The translations under genes were made by a program, and so were the position numbers. From contig JAPPIK010000021.1 of the NCBI GenBank assembly GCA_028820655.1, positions 218,113 through 282,112 of the forward strand: a stretch of DNA of 64,000 nt, in the 5' to 3' direction. Shown one piece after another: positions 26,147 to 36,555 of the stretch (within the stretch, counting starts at the first letter, position 1; every line of letters begins with the position of its first letter). The notes beneath the pieces were generated by a model. The model had not been told where the DNA came from. It was given only the letters and a program-made list of their open reading frames with translations, and did not search any database. This DNA is from Candidatus Poribacteria bacterium (GTDB lineage Bacteria; Poribacteria; WGA-4E; JAJDTR01).

Positions 26147-27451
26147 ATGTATGTACTGAATCGTGCCTTAATTTTTCTTATATGTTCGCTTATGTTAATG
26201 GCGAATCCCGGTTTTGCCCAGTGGTTGCTTGTACCGATGGATCAAGTTCAAACCAATCACCTCAAAGCCTACGGTTTGACCTATTGGACACTTCAAACCC
26301 CGCGTGAGTATAACGCAAAATGGCTGCTAAACTATCGTGGCGGTGCGTTTCTTCTTTCCGATTCGCCTGACGTGCAAACTCAGGCTGAGCAAATGGGAGT
26401 CAGTTTCGAGCTTATTTCCAATCTTGAATACGGCGGTATCCAAGCGGAGTTGGAAGGGAGAAACATGGACGAGATTCTCCTGGAGAAAGCGCCGAAGGTA
26501 GCTGTTTATGCCCCGCCCAATAATACGCCGTATCGCGATCCGTGGGATGATGCGGTAAAACTGGCATTGGATTATGCCCAAATACCGTACGATACGATTT
26601 GGGACGAACAGGTTGCCGCGGGTGTTTTATCACTGGCTGAATATGACTGGCTCCACCTGCACCACGAAGATTTCACCGGCCAACATGGAAAGTTCTATAG
26701 AGCTTACAGGAGCGAGGTTTGGTATCAACATCGTGTGCGGCTGTTTGAAGAAGCCGCTGCCAAAGCCGGATTCGATCGTGTGCCGAGCCACAAGGGATTC
26801 ATTTCGCAGCGAATCCAAGATTATGTCGCCGGCGGAGGTTTTATTTTTGCAATGTGTTCGGCGCCTGAAACGCTCGACATTGCGTTCGCAACAAAAGCTG
26901 GGGACATTGATATAGTCGAGCCGGAGTTGGATGGCACGCCGCTCGATCCCAGCTACCAATCGCGGTTGGATTTTGAGCGTACCTTCGCGTTCGAAAATTT
27001 TAAGTTGTACACGGATCCAACTCGATATGAGTTCTCCAACATTGACAATCCGCAGCCCGACTTAAACCCATTGTCTGGTGTTGAAGATTTTGTGCTGTTT
27101 GAGTTTGCCGCCAAGCACGATCCGATACCTACGATGCTCACCCAGAACCATGTGAGTAAAGTTCGCGGTTACCTTGGGCAAACAACGTCATTCAATAAAG
27201 CCACAATCCGGGATACCGTGACAATTCTCGGCGACATCGAGGGGAGCAGGTACGCCAAGTACATTCACGGAAAATTGGGGAAGGGCACTTTCACCTTCCT
27301 CGGGGGTCACGATCCGGAAGATTACAGACACACCGTGGGCGAGGGCAAGATTCCAACCAATCTCGATCTCCACAAACACTCACCTGGCTATCGACTCATT
27401 CTTAACAATATACTCTTTCCGGCGGCAAAGAAGAAGCCGCAAAAAACGTAA
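26147..27451 (+). CDS. Conserved secreted protein of unknown function (often mis-named asparagine synthetase B)
   Basis: A 434-residue protein with a clear signal peptide ending at GFAQ near residue 25. The sequence right after it (WLLVPMDQVQTNHLKAYGLT and WLLNYRGGAF) matches a family that I recall being annotated in Bacteroidetes and relatives as asparagine synthetase B, although it has neither a glutaminase nor an AMP-forming synthetase motif and is exported. Middle residues about 115-290 look like a glutamine-amidotransferase-like or ThuA-like Rossmann region (KVAVYAPPN, DWLHLHHEDFTG, YVAGGGFIFAMCSAPETLD). A late FTFLGGHDPEDY motif agrees with a ThuA-like end. It is likely cotranscribed with the preceding repeat protein. 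Function is unknown. Confidence 0.7.
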   Translation: MYVLNRALIFLICSLMLMANPGFAQWLLVPMDQVQTNHLKAYGLTYWTLQTPREYNAKWLLNYRGGAFLLSDSPDVQTQAEQMGVSFELISNLEYGGIQAELEGRNMDEILLEKAPKVAVYAPPNNTPYRDPWDDAVKLALDYAQIPYDTIWDEQVAAGVLSLAEYDWLHLHHEDFTGQHGKFYRAYRSEVWYQHRVRLFEEAAAKAGFDRVPSHKGFISQRIQDYVAGGGFIFAMCSAPETLDIAFATKAGDIDIVEPELDGTPLDPSYQSRLDFERTFAFENFKLYTDPTRYEFSNIDNPQPDLNPLSGVEDFVLFEFAAKHDPIPTMLTQNHVSKVRGYLGQTTSFNKATIRDTVTILGDIEGSRYAKYIHGKLGKGTFTFLGGHDPEDYRHTVGEGKIPTNLDLHKHSPGYRLILNNILFPAAKKKPQKT

Positions 27452-27959
27452 AACGTCTTAAGTTGACCTTCCTAAATTCTTGGTCATGCACCGCCAGCCG
27501 TGATTGAGAATAGTTGATGAATTGCGTAGAATTCGCAGCGCAATTTGACAAATCAAGCATACCAATAGGTAAAATGACCGATCCACTGACCGGATAGATT
27601 TAACGAGTAATGTGCGGATGCGATGGAGATTCCAAGGCGAGGATCAATCCAAACAGGAATAATCGACCAAACGAAAAACGATAGAGCGATTCACTGACCA
27701 ACCGAGTGTAACACAAGTGCCGCAAAGATGCTCACAGGTCGGAGTGAGAGATTCCGGTTCGATAGCGGTTCCATGTTCTACACAAGTGCAGATTTGATGA
27801 ATATTTCAACTGGAAGAACATAAGAAGCGAACATTTGTAGTGCGGATCGGCGGTGAGCGGAAAACCAAAATAATCCGCCGGCGTCCGTTCCGCAGAGATA
27901 GAAACTTCCCTCCCCAATCTACCGTATTCTCCATTGAATCTGCATTAATCTGACGAATT
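27452..27959. other. 508-base spacer, no gene supported
   Basis: I find no convincing coding frame, RNA gene or strong terminator. Two words related to the dispersed GCGATRGAGAT-like repeat occur (near 27619 and 27680), suggesting old repeat debris. NAD synthetase begins right after. Confidence 0.4.
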
Positions 27960-30050
27960 ATGAAACTTACAACGTTGGCGACATGCAACCTCAATCAGTG
28001 GGCGCTGGATTTCGACGGCAATCTTGAGAGGATAATTGCATCCATTCAGATAGCCAAGAACAGCGGCGCGCGGTATCGGCTGGGACCTGAACTTGAAATC
28101 ACGGGTTATGGTTGCGAGGATGCCTTCCTTGAAGATGACACCTTTCTGCATTCTTGGGAGTGCCTCGGTGAGATTCTCAAGAGTGATCTGACAGACGGGA
28201 TTCTCTGCGACACCGGCATGCCCGTTATGCACAAAAATGTGCGGTACAATTGTAGAGTCTTCTTGCTGAACAGTAAGATTCTCTTCATCCGTCCTAAGCT
28301 TGTGCTTGCTGCCGATCACAACTATCGAGAACCTCGGTGGTTTGTTCCTTGGCAGTTGCGAGGCAAATTGGAACAACACTACCTCCCGAGGATGATTCGG
28401 GATATCACACGGCAGGCTACAGTCCCATTTGGCGATGGTGCAATTGCCACGCGAGACACCGCACTCGCGCCCGAAACCTGCGAGGAACTTTTCGCACCTG
28501 ACAGCCCGCACATCTACCTTGGTCTCGATGGAGTCGAGATTATCGCGAACGGGTCCGGTTCGCATCACGTGCTGAGAAAACTGAATCAGCGCATTGACCT
28601 GATTCGCAGCGGCACTTCGAAAAGCGGAGGTGTCTATCTCTATGCCAATCAGAAGGGGTGCGACGGTGGGCGTCTTTTCTTTGATGGGTGTGCGCTGATT
28701 GCCGTCAACGGCGAGGTAGTGGCGCAGGGCCAACAATTTTCGATGCAAGATGTCGAGGTCATCACGGCCACGGTTAACCTCGAGGATGTTCGTTCATACC
28801 GCGGTGCCATGGTGAGCCGTTCCGTACAAGCAAGTCAATCTCAGCCCATACCGCGCGTCGATGTTAATTTTGATTTGACCGCAGAGCAATACAACTTGGC
28901 GCCTTCAGCGCCGCTCAAGGTGCGCTACCATTGCCCGCAAGAGGAGATTGCGTATGGACCGAGTTGCTGGTTGTGGGATTACCTCAGACGGTCTGGCTCA
29001 AGAGGATATTTTCTGCCATTGTCCGGCGGTTCCGATAGTTCTTCCGTGGCAACCATAGTCGGTTCAATGTGTCGTGTGATAGTTAATGAAGCGGCGCAAG
29101 GAAATCAACAGGTCATTCAAGATGTTCGCAGGTTAACCGGAATGGAGGAAACCGATTACGTCCCGTTGGACGCGCGTGAACTCGCAAACCACCTCCTCTA
29201 CACGTGCTACATGGGTACGAAGAATAGTTCCAAAGCGACGCGAAGTCGGGCGAAGTCTTTGACGGATCAGATTGGCTCATTTCACTTGGACGCTAATATT
29301 GATACGATTGTGGCCGCTATGTATGAACTCTTTGTGCGCCTGACGGGAAAAGCGCCCCGATTCAAAGTCGAAGGAGGCACAAATGACGAAAACGCCGCCT
29401 TGCAAAACATCCAGGCGCGTCTGCGCATGGTACTTTCATATTTCCTGGCACAGCTATTGCCCTGGATGAGAGGCAAACAGGGAGGACTGCTGGTATTGGG
29501 AACTGCCAATGTGGATGAGAGTTTACGGGGTTACCTTACTAAGTACGATTGCAGCAGCGCGGATATCAACCCGATAGGCGCCATTAGCAAAACCGACCTC
29601 CGCTCGTTTCTGCGTTGGGCCGTGGACAATCTTGGATACAGCGCCCTCAACGACATTATAGAGGCGGCACCGACCGCCGAATTGGAACCGCTGACCGAAA
29701 CGCACGTGCAGGAAGATGAAGCGGACATGGGCATGACTTATGCCGAACTCAGCCGATTCGGGAGATTACGAAAAATCCATCGCTGTGGTCCCGTGAGCAT
29801 GTTTGAAAGGCTGGTCCACGAATGGTCGCATCTTGCGCCCGGCGAGGTTGCCGTCAAAGTTAAGAGATTCTTTCGATATTACGCCGTCAATCGTCACAAG
29901 ATGACAACCCTCACACCGTCTTATCATGCCGAATCATACTCTCCGGACGACAATAGATTCGATCTCAGACAGTTCCTCTACAACGTACGGTGGACGTGGC
30001 AATTTCACAAAATGGATGAGCTTGTGGACAAAATGCAAAGGAAACAATGA
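27960..30050 (+). CDS. nadE: Glutamine-dependent NAD(+) synthetase
   Basis: The two-domain enzyme makes NAD from deamido-NAD using glutamine-derived ammonia and ATP. The 696-residue length fits the eukaryote-like long form. The N-terminal nitrilase-type glutaminase has its Glu in [13 protein letters not shown], its Lys in IRPKLVLA and its Cys in ETCEELF. The C-terminal synthetase has the PP-loop [11 protein letters not shown] near residue 352, and [12 protein letters not shown]. The TAELEPL motif near the end also fits. It overlaps no neighbour and is followed seven bases later by the Wzi-like gene. An antisense frame at 27945-28748 is a shadow. Confidence 0.95.
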   Translation: MKLTTLATCNLNQWALDFDGNLERIIASIQIAKNSGARYRLGPELEITGYGCEDAFLEDDTFLHSWECLGEILKSDLTDGILCDTGMPVMHKNVRYNCRVFLLNSKILFIRPKLVLAADHNYREPRWFVPWQLRGKLEQHYLPRMIRDITRQATVPFGDGAIATRDTALAPETCEELFAPDSPHIYLGLDGVEIIANGSGSHHVLRKLNQRIDLIRSGTSKSGGVYLYANQKGCDGGRLFFDGCALIAVNGEVVAQGQQFSMQDVEVITATVNLEDVRSYRGAMVSRSVQASQSQPIPRVDVNFDLTAEQYNLAPSAPLKVRYHCPQEEIAYGPSCWLWDYLRRSGSRGYFLPLSGGSDSSSVATIVGSMCRVIVNEAAQGNQQVIQDVRRLTGMEETDYVPLDARELANHLLYTCYMGTKNSSKATRSRAKSLTDQIGSFHLDANIDTIVAAMYELFVRLTGKAPRFKVEGGTNDENAALQNIQARLRMVLSYFLAQLLPWMRGKQGGLLVLGTANVDESLRGYLTKYDCSSADINPIGAISKTDLRSFLRWAVDNLGYSALNDIIEAAPTAELEPLTETHVQEDEADMGMTYAELSRFGRLRKIHRCGPVSMFERLVHEWSHLAPGEVAVKVKRFFRYYAVNRHKMTTLTPSYHAESYSPDDNRFDLRQFLYNVRWTWQFHKMDELVDKMQRKQ

Positions 30051-30057
30051 ACGTGAG

Positions 30058-31710
30058 ATGACAATGGGGCTAAACCGAGCATGCATTAAATCCTACAAGC
30101 GTTCAATTGCGCCTCGTTCTACAGGCAGGTTGATTGCATTGCAATGTGTATCATATGCTGCGTACTGCCTTCGACTCCTCATCTTTAGCGCAGGCGTTAT
30201 TGCATTCTCCTTCTTTCCGGTAAGTGCGGTCACTGCTGCACCGGACGCGGTTCTCCAATTCGACGAATGGGTGAACTTTACTCTGGAAAAAATGGAGACC
30301 GACGGCGTTACGGGAGGTTTTCACCGCCACACGCGTCCCCGCACACGCCGCCAAATTGCAGAGGTCATTCGTCGCGCACAGCGTCGAATTGCAGACGGCA
30401 CGAGTAGACCACCCGCCATAACAATAGAACTTCTCGAAAAATTGGAGCGTGAATTTGCCCCTGAACTAGACCGCATGTCCGGTCAAGACGATGCGGGGGG
30501 ATTTCGCGCTCGCGGCGCCATCCAGTTAAGGAGTACGCGGGACAATTCGGAAATAGGTCCCGCGTATGAAGGCGCATTTTCCTATGATGCGGGCGGGTGG
30601 ATGACGTTCTATCAAGAATTTGAGGTGGCGGATTTTCCGGAGAAATACCCTCTCCACGGCAGCACTGCCTCGAAATATTTAAAGCCGTGGCGCGGGGATT
30701 TTACCGCGGACTTCAAAAGAGTTTTCCTGCGGTTTCCGATTTCCAGATTTGAAATGCTCGTTGGCCGCGATCAACTCTTCTGGGGCACGGGGTTCCGAGG
30801 AGCCGTTGGAATATCTGATGAATCGCCCCCATTCAATCTCATTTTATTGACCGGAAGATTCGGTAAAATCAGAGGATTGTCATTTACGGCACAGCTCGAC
30901 CAGATTTGGCACGACGAGGGACCTCGCCGCTATTTGGCGAGTCGATATCTGGCAGGTCACCGTCTGGATTATCAAATCAACGACCGTGTCGAGGTCGGAG
31001 TCACGGAACTGATCGTGTACGGTGGAGAATCACGACGGCTCGAATGGGTTTATTTCAATCCCATCCTTCCGTATTATGCCAGCCAATTCAATGCCGACGA
31101 GGACGACAACGTCATGTTTCTTTTCGAGGGCGCGGTTCGTCCGGTTGATGGGTTTCGCTTGTACGGCGAATTACTAATGGATGATGTTCACTACATAAAG
31201 GCGGATGACCCGAATGCTATAGCCTGGCTGGGGGGACTGGAATGGAATCGCATACTCGAATCACGGCGACTGGGAATTCGCGCCGAGTTCGCGCGTGTTA
31301 ACCGATGGGCGTACACACACCTCATTCAAGAACATCAGTTTACCCATTTCGGTTCGATTATCGGGCACGGGATTGGGGTAGACGCGGATGTCAATTATGT
31401 TGAAGGATACTATCTGATAAACGCCGATACACGAGTGAATCTGTTTATTGAGATGGAACGCCAAGGCGAGGCGGGAGTTGAAGACCGTTATACGGGCGAG
31501 GATTTTCGATCGATCTCGTTTCCATCCGGTACGGTTGAACGCCGACACGGCTTCGGGTTTCAGTTAGTGTATGAACCGATTCGCGCTTGGCAATTGGATG
31601 TAACGTATCAACACGCCTATACTGTGAACAAGGATAGCCAAGACGGGATGAATCAAAACTCTAATCATCTTGAGTTTCAGTTCCGATATCTTTGGGAACG
31701 AGGCTTTTAG
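30058..31710 (+). CDS. Outer-membrane beta-barrel of the capsule-assembly Wzi family
   Basis: A 550-residue protein with a long basic N-region and a signal segment ending near VTAAPD. A short helical region (RTRRQIAEVIRRAQRRI) precedes a barrel from about residue 140 with alternating aromatic strands. Diagnostic pieces are KRVFLRFPISRFEMLVGRDQLFW, WVYFNPILPYYASQF, FRLYGELLMDD and the terminal LEFQFRYLWERGF ending in Phe, typical of outer-membrane barrels. Wzi is a lectin that anchors capsule in E. coli; many bacteria have distant homologues of unknown ligand. ATG 30058 (alternative 30064) follows AAGGA; the frame opens 130 bases upstream inside nadE. No capsule genes are nearby, so a capsule role is not supported by context. 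Confidence 0.75.
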   Translation: MTMGLNRACIKSYKRSIAPRSTGRLIALQCVSYAAYCLRLLIFSAGVIAFSFFPVSAVTAAPDAVLQFDEWVNFTLEKMETDGVTGGFHRHTRPRTRRQIAEVIRRAQRRIADGTSRPPAITIELLEKLEREFAPELDRMSGQDDAGGFRARGAIQLRSTRDNSEIGPAYEGAFSYDAGGWMTFYQEFEVADFPEKYPLHGSTASKYLKPWRGDFTADFKRVFLRFPISRFEMLVGRDQLFWGTGFRGAVGISDESPPFNLILLTGRFGKIRGLSFTAQLDQIWHDEGPRRYLASRYLAGHRLDYQINDRVEVGVTELIVYGGESRRLEWVYFNPILPYYASQFNADEDDNVMFLFEGAVRPVDGFRLYGELLMDDVHYIKADDPNAIAWLGGLEWNRILESRRLGIRAEFARVNRWAYTHLIQEHQFTHFGSIIGHGIGVDADVNYVEGYYLINADTRVNLFIEMERQGEAGVEDRYTGEDFRSISFPSGTVERRHGFGFQLVYEPIRAWQLDVTYQHAYTVNKDSQDGMNQNSNHLEFQFRYLWERGF

Positions 31711-32135
31711 CGCATCCTGATGCTTGTAGGACGACGGGCGCACTAGGACAAAGACGCTCTGTCAGGTGCACATTCGAACAGAATCTCCCTGGTGCCAATC
31801 AGGGACTCAATCATACAGACAGGATATATTAAACATCGGGCGTTATATTCCTCGTCATCGAAACGCGTAGGTGTCCGTGTGGAACCAGGCGCATCCCGTG
31901 AATTTGCGCAGTCAGAATAGCGAGTGGCGAGAAAACGAGTTGGTATTTTTTCGACGATACGTTATAATATCTTTGTAGACGATTGGACGACAACTTTGAG
32001 TTCCGGATGGCATGACCGAGTGTTGCGCGCACACGCACACTGGGCATGATTGGGGCCATGGTAAACCGCAATTCAATTGATGGAGCATCCACAACCTGAT
32101 ATCTTAAACGCTATACTGTAAACTCAAGAGGTGAT
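31711..32135. other. 425-base spacer, nothing recognised
   Basis: I find no coding frame with a plausible start and no repeats. An antisense frame (31829-32092) has no family resemblance. An AAGAGGTG just before 32136 is the ribosome binding site of the next gene. Confidence 0.4.
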
Positions 32136-32687
32136 ATGTCTCGAAAAAATAAGATTCTTTTGACGCTCAGCCAAGTCGGTTTGGGAGCTGTTGTTGGTTT
32201 GGTTGGCGGCGGGCTTTGTCTTTTCATCTTTGAGAAATTCCTCTGGGGAGTGGTAATTGCGGATCGCGTGCAGCATGGGTTTTGGGTTGGACTACTTCTG
32301 CTGATTTCTTTTTCTGTGACGTATGGTGCGGCGGTCGCCGGAGTTGCCGAGAGTGTTCGGTTCGCCGGACGCAAATTTGGCGTCTACATTAGTCGCAAGG
32401 GAACGTACCAAGGTGCTTTTCTTGGAGCTCCTGCAATTGTTGCCCTTATGTCATTACTTAACATTCAATGGGCGGAGTTAATCCCGCAAAATCTGCTTAT
32501 CTCACTTCTTTTACCCATATTTAGGGCTCTCGCCTTTCTAATCTCTTTGCCGCTTCGTGTTCTGCTACTGTTGAAATTCCCTCCCGAACTTTTGTACATA
32601 CTTGCGGCGCCAATTGGTGCGATTCTCGGATACCGACTGAGCCGGAGTACAAACAAAGAAACAGAATCTCTCGCGGGCGACGATTAA
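32136..32687 (+). CDS. Small multi-pass membrane protein, unknown function
   Basis: A 183-residue hydrophobic protein with about five predicted membrane segments. They begin with ILLTLSQVGLGAVVGLVGGG and include FWVGLLLLISFSV, a segment around LGAPAIVALMSLL, ISLLLPIFRALAFLI and LLYILAAPIGAILG. Charged loops are short and the C-terminus is polar. No catalytic or transport motif is visible. AAGAGGTG precedes the ATG. It stands 75 bases before purF, on the same strand, but has no evident link to purine synthesis. Confidence 0.7.
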   Translation: MSRKNKILLTLSQVGLGAVVGLVGGGLCLFIFEKFLWGVVIADRVQHGFWVGLLLLISFSVTYGAAVAGVAESVRFAGRKFGVYISRKGTYQGAFLGAPAIVALMSLLNIQWAELIPQNLLISLLLPIFRALAFLISLPLRVLLLLKFPPELLYILAAPIGAILGYRLSRSTNKETESLAGDD

Positions 32688-32762
32688 GACATTCCTGGCT
32701 GTTGGCGGGAATACGGACTTGCGATTGGGACTGATTCGCTAACAGAATGGAGCACTCCCTGA

Positions 32763-34196
32763 ATGCAGTATCTTGATGAGAGCGATGACAAACCGAGAGA
32801 TGAGTGCGGTGTTTTCGGAATTTTCGGACATCCTAGAGCAGCCGAGTTGACCTATCTAGGTTTACGCGCACTTCAACATCGTGGTCAGGAAAGTGCCGGA
32901 ATTGCCGCATCAAGTAGAGAAGAATTCCGCCACCATTTGGGAATGGGGCTCGTTGACCACGTTTTCAATCCGGAAAATCTGTCCAAGCTGGAGGGGTATG
33001 TCGCTATTGGGCATAACCGCTATTCGACAGCGGGTAGCAGCAATCTCGAAAACGCCCAACCACTCATTCGGACATACAAAGGCGGCCCACTGGCGATTGC
33101 TCACAACGGGAACCTTGTGAACGCATCGCGGGTGCGGAGTAATCTGGTCGATACAGGGTCCATCTTCCATTCAACAACGGATACCGAGGTGCTCGCCCAT
33201 TTGGTGGCGCGGTCATCGCAGCAGAACTTGGAAGATCGTGTTGTTGACGCATTGAAGGAAGTCCGGGGAGCGTACTCTATTCTCGTAATGAGTAAGGCTA
33301 TTCTGATCGCCGCTCGAGATCCCTACGCTTTTCGACCTCTCTGGCTCGGACGTCTGAATGATGCTTATGTGCTTGCCTCGGAAACCTGCGCGTTTGATGT
33401 CATTGAAGCCGAAACCGTCCGTGAGATCGAACCGGGCGAGATCGTTACTATTACCACCGCTAGGCGCGAACCGACATCATTCAGATTTCATGATCGTATG
33501 CCCAACCTGTCGCAATGTATATTCGAATACATTTATCTCGCCCGACCCGATAGCCTGGTTTTCGGCGAATTGGTCAATCGCCCACGGCGCGAACTTGGAC
33601 GCCAACTGGCGCGGGAATGTCCTGCCGATGCCGACGTGGTAATATCTGTCCCAGATTCGGCGACGCTCGCGGCTCTCGGCTACTCCGAAGAATCGGGAAT
33701 CCCTTTTGATATGGGGTTATACCGTAACTCCTTCGTTGGACGATCATTCATGCATCCGTCCCACCAAATGCGCGAACTCATGGTCAAGGTGAAGTTGAAT
33801 CCGATACGGAGCATACTCGACGGGAAACGCGTTGCCGTGATTGATGACTCTATTATGCGAGGCCCGACTTCGCGCCAACTCGTGAAACTCATACGCGAGG
33901 GCGGGGCGCGGGAAGTTCATGTGCGCATTGCATCCCCTCCCAATAGATTTCCGTGTTTTTACGGTGTGGACACACCAACTCGGAAGGAGCTGATTGCGAG
34001 TTCCCATACCGTAGACGAGATTCGGAAATACATTCGAGCGGACAGTCTGGGCTATCTCAGCACGGAGGGATTGCTCAAAGGCGTCAAGTCCGGCAGCGAT
34101 TTCTGTACAGCATGCTTTGATGGTAAGTATCCGGTCGAATTCAGCGGTGAGGGGAGTAGCCAACTTTCCTTGGGGCTCGCGGAAGAAAGCATGTGA
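32763..34196 (+). CDS. purF: Amidophosphoribosyltransferase
   Basis: PurF converts PRPP and glutamine to phosphoribosylamine, the first committed purine step. The 477-residue protein is the B. subtilis-type enzyme. A 14-residue propeptide precedes the nucleophilic Cys in DECGVFGIFG. The glutaminase motifs RALQHRGQESAGIA and GHNRYSTAG follow. The PRPP loop is VAVIDDSIMRGPTSRQ. The C-terminal Cys pair in DFCTACF, with the earlier Cys in FPCFYG, suggests a structural 4Fe-4S cluster. The ATG at 32763 gives the expected propeptide length. A small membrane protein and purM follow on the same strand. Confidence 0.96.
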   Translation: MQYLDESDDKPRDECGVFGIFGHPRAAELTYLGLRALQHRGQESAGIAASSREEFRHHLGMGLVDHVFNPENLSKLEGYVAIGHNRYSTAGSSNLENAQPLIRTYKGGPLAIAHNGNLVNASRVRSNLVDTGSIFHSTTDTEVLAHLVARSSQQNLEDRVVDALKEVRGAYSILVMSKAILIAARDPYAFRPLWLGRLNDAYVLASETCAFDVIEAETVREIEPGEIVTITTARREPTSFRFHDRMPNLSQCIFEYIYLARPDSLVFGELVNRPRRELGRQLARECPADADVVISVPDSATLAALGYSEESGIPFDMGLYRNSFVGRSFMHPSHQMRELMVKVKLNPIRSILDGKRVAVIDDSIMRGPTSRQLVKLIREGGAREVHVRIASPPNRFPCFYGVDTPTRKELIASSHTVDEIRKYIRADSLGYLSTEGLLKGVKSGSDFCTACFDGKYPVEFSGEGSSQLSLGLAEESM

Positions 34197-34274
34197 TCGG
34201 TTTATTGACAAGGTTTGACGATACGAGAAGCGCGAGTACACGGTTAGATCATCGGAAAACCACGGAGGCTGTTC

Positions 34275-34634
34275 GTGCGTCGTCGGTTAAAGCGCAGCAT
34301 TCGAAATAACTATTTCATACCGAGTTCGAAGACCTTCAAACAGGTGTATTCGGATCAGGGGCGGTACACGATGTATGCGCTTATCATTTGTGCGATAATT
34401 GGCATGGCGATGAGTAGACTGTTGCAACCGGTTATCCCCAAACTTAACCCGACCATTGCCAAAAGTAGTGTATCCGACGTGGCGAATCTGATCGCCTTTG
34501 GGTTCTGTGCGATTCTACTGGTAATTCTGCTCTTGAACATGAAATCCATCATGAAAGTCATTATGTCGGCAAATGAGAGACGTCGCTTAAAGGCTTTTAA
34601 CGAAAAACGAAAATCGAATCGAACGAATGACTGA
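34275..34634 (+). CDS. Small membrane protein overlapping purM
   Basis: A 119-residue protein with a basic N-terminal tail, two membrane segments (YALIICAIIGMAMS and VANLIAFGFCAILLVILLL) and a basic C-terminal tail. It has no family I recognise. Start is GTG 34275 with CGGAGG nine bases before it. Its stop overlaps the purM start by eight bases, so translation is coupled to purM. The topology, with both ends in the cytosol, suggests an anchor or assembly factor, but this is a guess. Confidence 0.7.
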   Translation: MRRRLKRSIRNNYFIPSSKTFKQVYSDQGRYTMYALIICAIIGMAMSRLLQPVIPKLNPTIAKSSVSDVANLIAFGFCAILLVILLLNMKSIMKVIMSANERRRLKAFNEKRKSNRTND

Positions 34635-35667
34635 ACCGGGATTGACCTATGCTGGCGCTGGTGTTTCGTTTAGCGCGAAAGAAGAAACCACCGACCGGCT
34701 GAAGCGCATTCTTCAATCGACCTATCGCCCCGAGGTATTGAGCGAAGTTGGGCATTTTGGAGGGCTTTTCGCGCTCGGCAACTACGACGAACCTGTCTTG
34801 GTTTCAAGCACGGACAGCGTCGGTACGAAACTTAAAATCGCGTTTATGACCGGACGCCACGGTTCTGTCGGGTTTGACATCGTTGCTCATTGCGCGAATG
34901 ATATCCTCGTTCAGGGAGCGAAACCGCTGTTTTTCTTGGATTATATCGGCACGAGCAAATTGAATCCGGACGTAGTGGAACAAATTGTTGACGGGCTCGC
35001 AGCGGGATGTCGGGAGATCGGTTGTGCGTTGATCGGCGGCGAAACGGCTGAGTTGCCGGAATTCTATAGGGAGGGCGAATACGACCTTGTTGGGACAATC
35101 GTAGGCGTGGTAGAACGGTCCGGTGTAATCACCGGAGATGAGATACATCCGGGGGACCAATTGATCGGTCTCCCTTCACTCGGGCTGCATACGAACGGTT
35201 TCTCACTCGCCCGCCGGATTTTGCTGGATGTTTGCGGCTACAATCACGACGACTATATCCCTGAATTTGGAATGACGCTGGGGGAGGAATTGCTCAAGAA
35301 TCATAAGTGCTATGTTAGTCCTATTCTCAAACTGCGAAAGCACTGCGGCATTAAAGGCATGGCACACATCACGGGCGGTGGTTTGCCGGGAAATCTTGTT
35401 CGTATATTGCCTCCGAACCGCTCCGCTATAGTCTACAAAAGCAGGTGGGCGATTCCGCCAATTTTTGGGTTACTGCAGGAAAAAGGACACGTCGAGTCGG
35501 ACGAAATGTACCGCGTTTTCAATATGGGAATTGGCTTGGTGCTGGTAGTATCACGGGTCCAAGCGGACGCGGCGGTTGACATGTTAAGCGAATCCGGGGA
35601 GTCTCCGTTCCGCATCGGCGAAATTGTTGAGGGAAAGACGCAAGTTCAATTGGTCGAGAAGGGTTAA
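34627..35667 (+). CDS. purM: Phosphoribosylformylglycinamidine cyclo-ligase (AIR synthase)
   Basis: PurM closes the imidazole ring of AIR with ATP. The 346-residue protein has the family motifs TYAGAGVS, SSTDSVGTKLKIA, DIVAHCANDILVQGAKPLFFLDY, ALIGGETAELPE and the C-terminal AHITGGGLPGNLVRILP. The start ATG overlaps the end of the small membrane protein by eight bases. It converges on folD, 57 bases away. Confidence 0.95.
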   Translation: MTEPGLTYAGAGVSFSAKEETTDRLKRILQSTYRPEVLSEVGHFGGLFALGNYDEPVLVSSTDSVGTKLKIAFMTGRHGSVGFDIVAHCANDILVQGAKPLFFLDYIGTSKLNPDVVEQIVDGLAAGCREIGCALIGGETAELPEFYREGEYDLVGTIVGVVERSGVITGDEIHPGDQLIGLPSLGLHTNGFSLARRILLDVCGYNHDDYIPEFGMTLGEELLKNHKCYVSPILKLRKHCGIKGMAHITGGGLPGNLVRILPPNRSAIVYKSRWAIPPIFGLLQEKGHVESDEMYRVFNMGIGLVLVVSRVQADAAVDMLSESGESPFRIGEIVEGKTQVQLVEKG

Positions 35668-35724
35668 GGACCTCGCAATTTCTATGACAAGCGATGGCAC
35701 ACCATTGGCTCATTCCTACATCCA

Positions 35725-36555
35725 TTACGCAGTTGCCAACTTCAGCGTGTTTTCTAGTAGCATAGCGCGCGTCATGGGTCCCACTCCTCCCGGTACGGGC
35801 GTAATGAACCCAGCAACGTTCCTTACCGATTCATAATCAACATCTCCCGCCGCACGCCCATTCACGCGGGAAATACCCACATCGATCACAACCGTACCCT
35901 CCGAGACCATCGGCGCCGTAACTATTCCCGGCTTGCCCGCCGCCACGACCAAAATCTCCGCCTGCCGAATCTCTTCCGCGAGGTTTCGAGTCCGAGTATG
36001 ACAGTATGTGACCGTAGCATTGCGATTGAGTAACATCAAACCAACCGGTTTACCGACAAGGCTGCTTCGCCCCAAGCAGACGGCGCGTTTCCCTTCGACT
36101 GCTACGCCTGTTGACTCGATCAAACGAATAACCCCGGTGGGAGTGCACGGTGTCACCCGTTCACGGTTGATGAGCAGGTTGCCCAAGTTAACAGGACTGA
36201 GACCGTCGGCATCTTTTTCGGGCGAAATAGCGTCAATCACCGCTTGCCCATCAATTCCGGTTGGCAACGGCATTTGGACAATGATGCCATGAACATCCTC
36301 TCGCTCGTTCAATAACTGAACTTGGTCGATGATTTCTGCTTGGGACGTGTTCGATGGCAACTTATAGACCTCCGAGTGGAAGTTAACCCGTTTGCAGTCC
36401 CTCTCCTTATTGGTGACATAAATCGTCGATGCCGGATCATCTCCGACCTGTACTACGACAAGCCCCGGAGTGAACTTCAGTTTCTTAACTTGGCGTCGGA
36501 TCTGACTGCGAATTGACTTGGCGATCTGGCTGCCATCTATAATCTCTGCTGGCAT
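35725..36555 (-). CDS. folD: Methylenetetrahydrofolate dehydrogenase/cyclohydrolase (FolD)
   Basis: FolD interconverts methylene-THF, methenyl-THF and formyl-THF using NADP. The 276-residue protein has the catalytic Lys in YVTNKERDC, IIVQMPLPTGID, the CTPTGVIRL stretch, the cofactor loop GRSSLVGKPVG and GFITPVPGGVGPMT. It is the natural next step after the MetF-like reductase of the corrinoid operon for oxidising methyl-THF, and it also supplies formyl-THF for purine synthesis; either use is inferred. It faces away from the 1.6 kb non-coding region. Confidence 0.96.
   Translation of the reverse strand: MPAEIIDGSQIAKSIRSQIRRQVKKLKFTPGLVVVQVGDDPASTIYVTNKERDCKRVNFHSEVYKLPSNTSQAEIIDQVQLLNEREDVHGIIVQMPLPTGIDGQAVIDAISPEKDADGLSPVNLGNLLINRERVTPCTPTGVIRLIESTGVAVEGKRAVCLGRSSLVGKPVGLMLLNRNATVTYCHTRTRNLAEEIRQAEILVVAAGKPGIVTAPMVSEGTVVIDVGISRVNGRAAGDVDYESVRNVAGFITPVPGGVGPMTRAMLLENTLKLATA

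Noticed and set aside
26147-27451. Asparagine synthetase B assignment
   Set aside because: The protein is exported and lacks the N-terminal Cys glutaminase and the SGGxDS nucleotide loop of that enzyme.
27945-28748. 267-codon antisense frame inside nadE
   Set aside because: It is fully covered by a clear NAD synthetase gene on the other strand.
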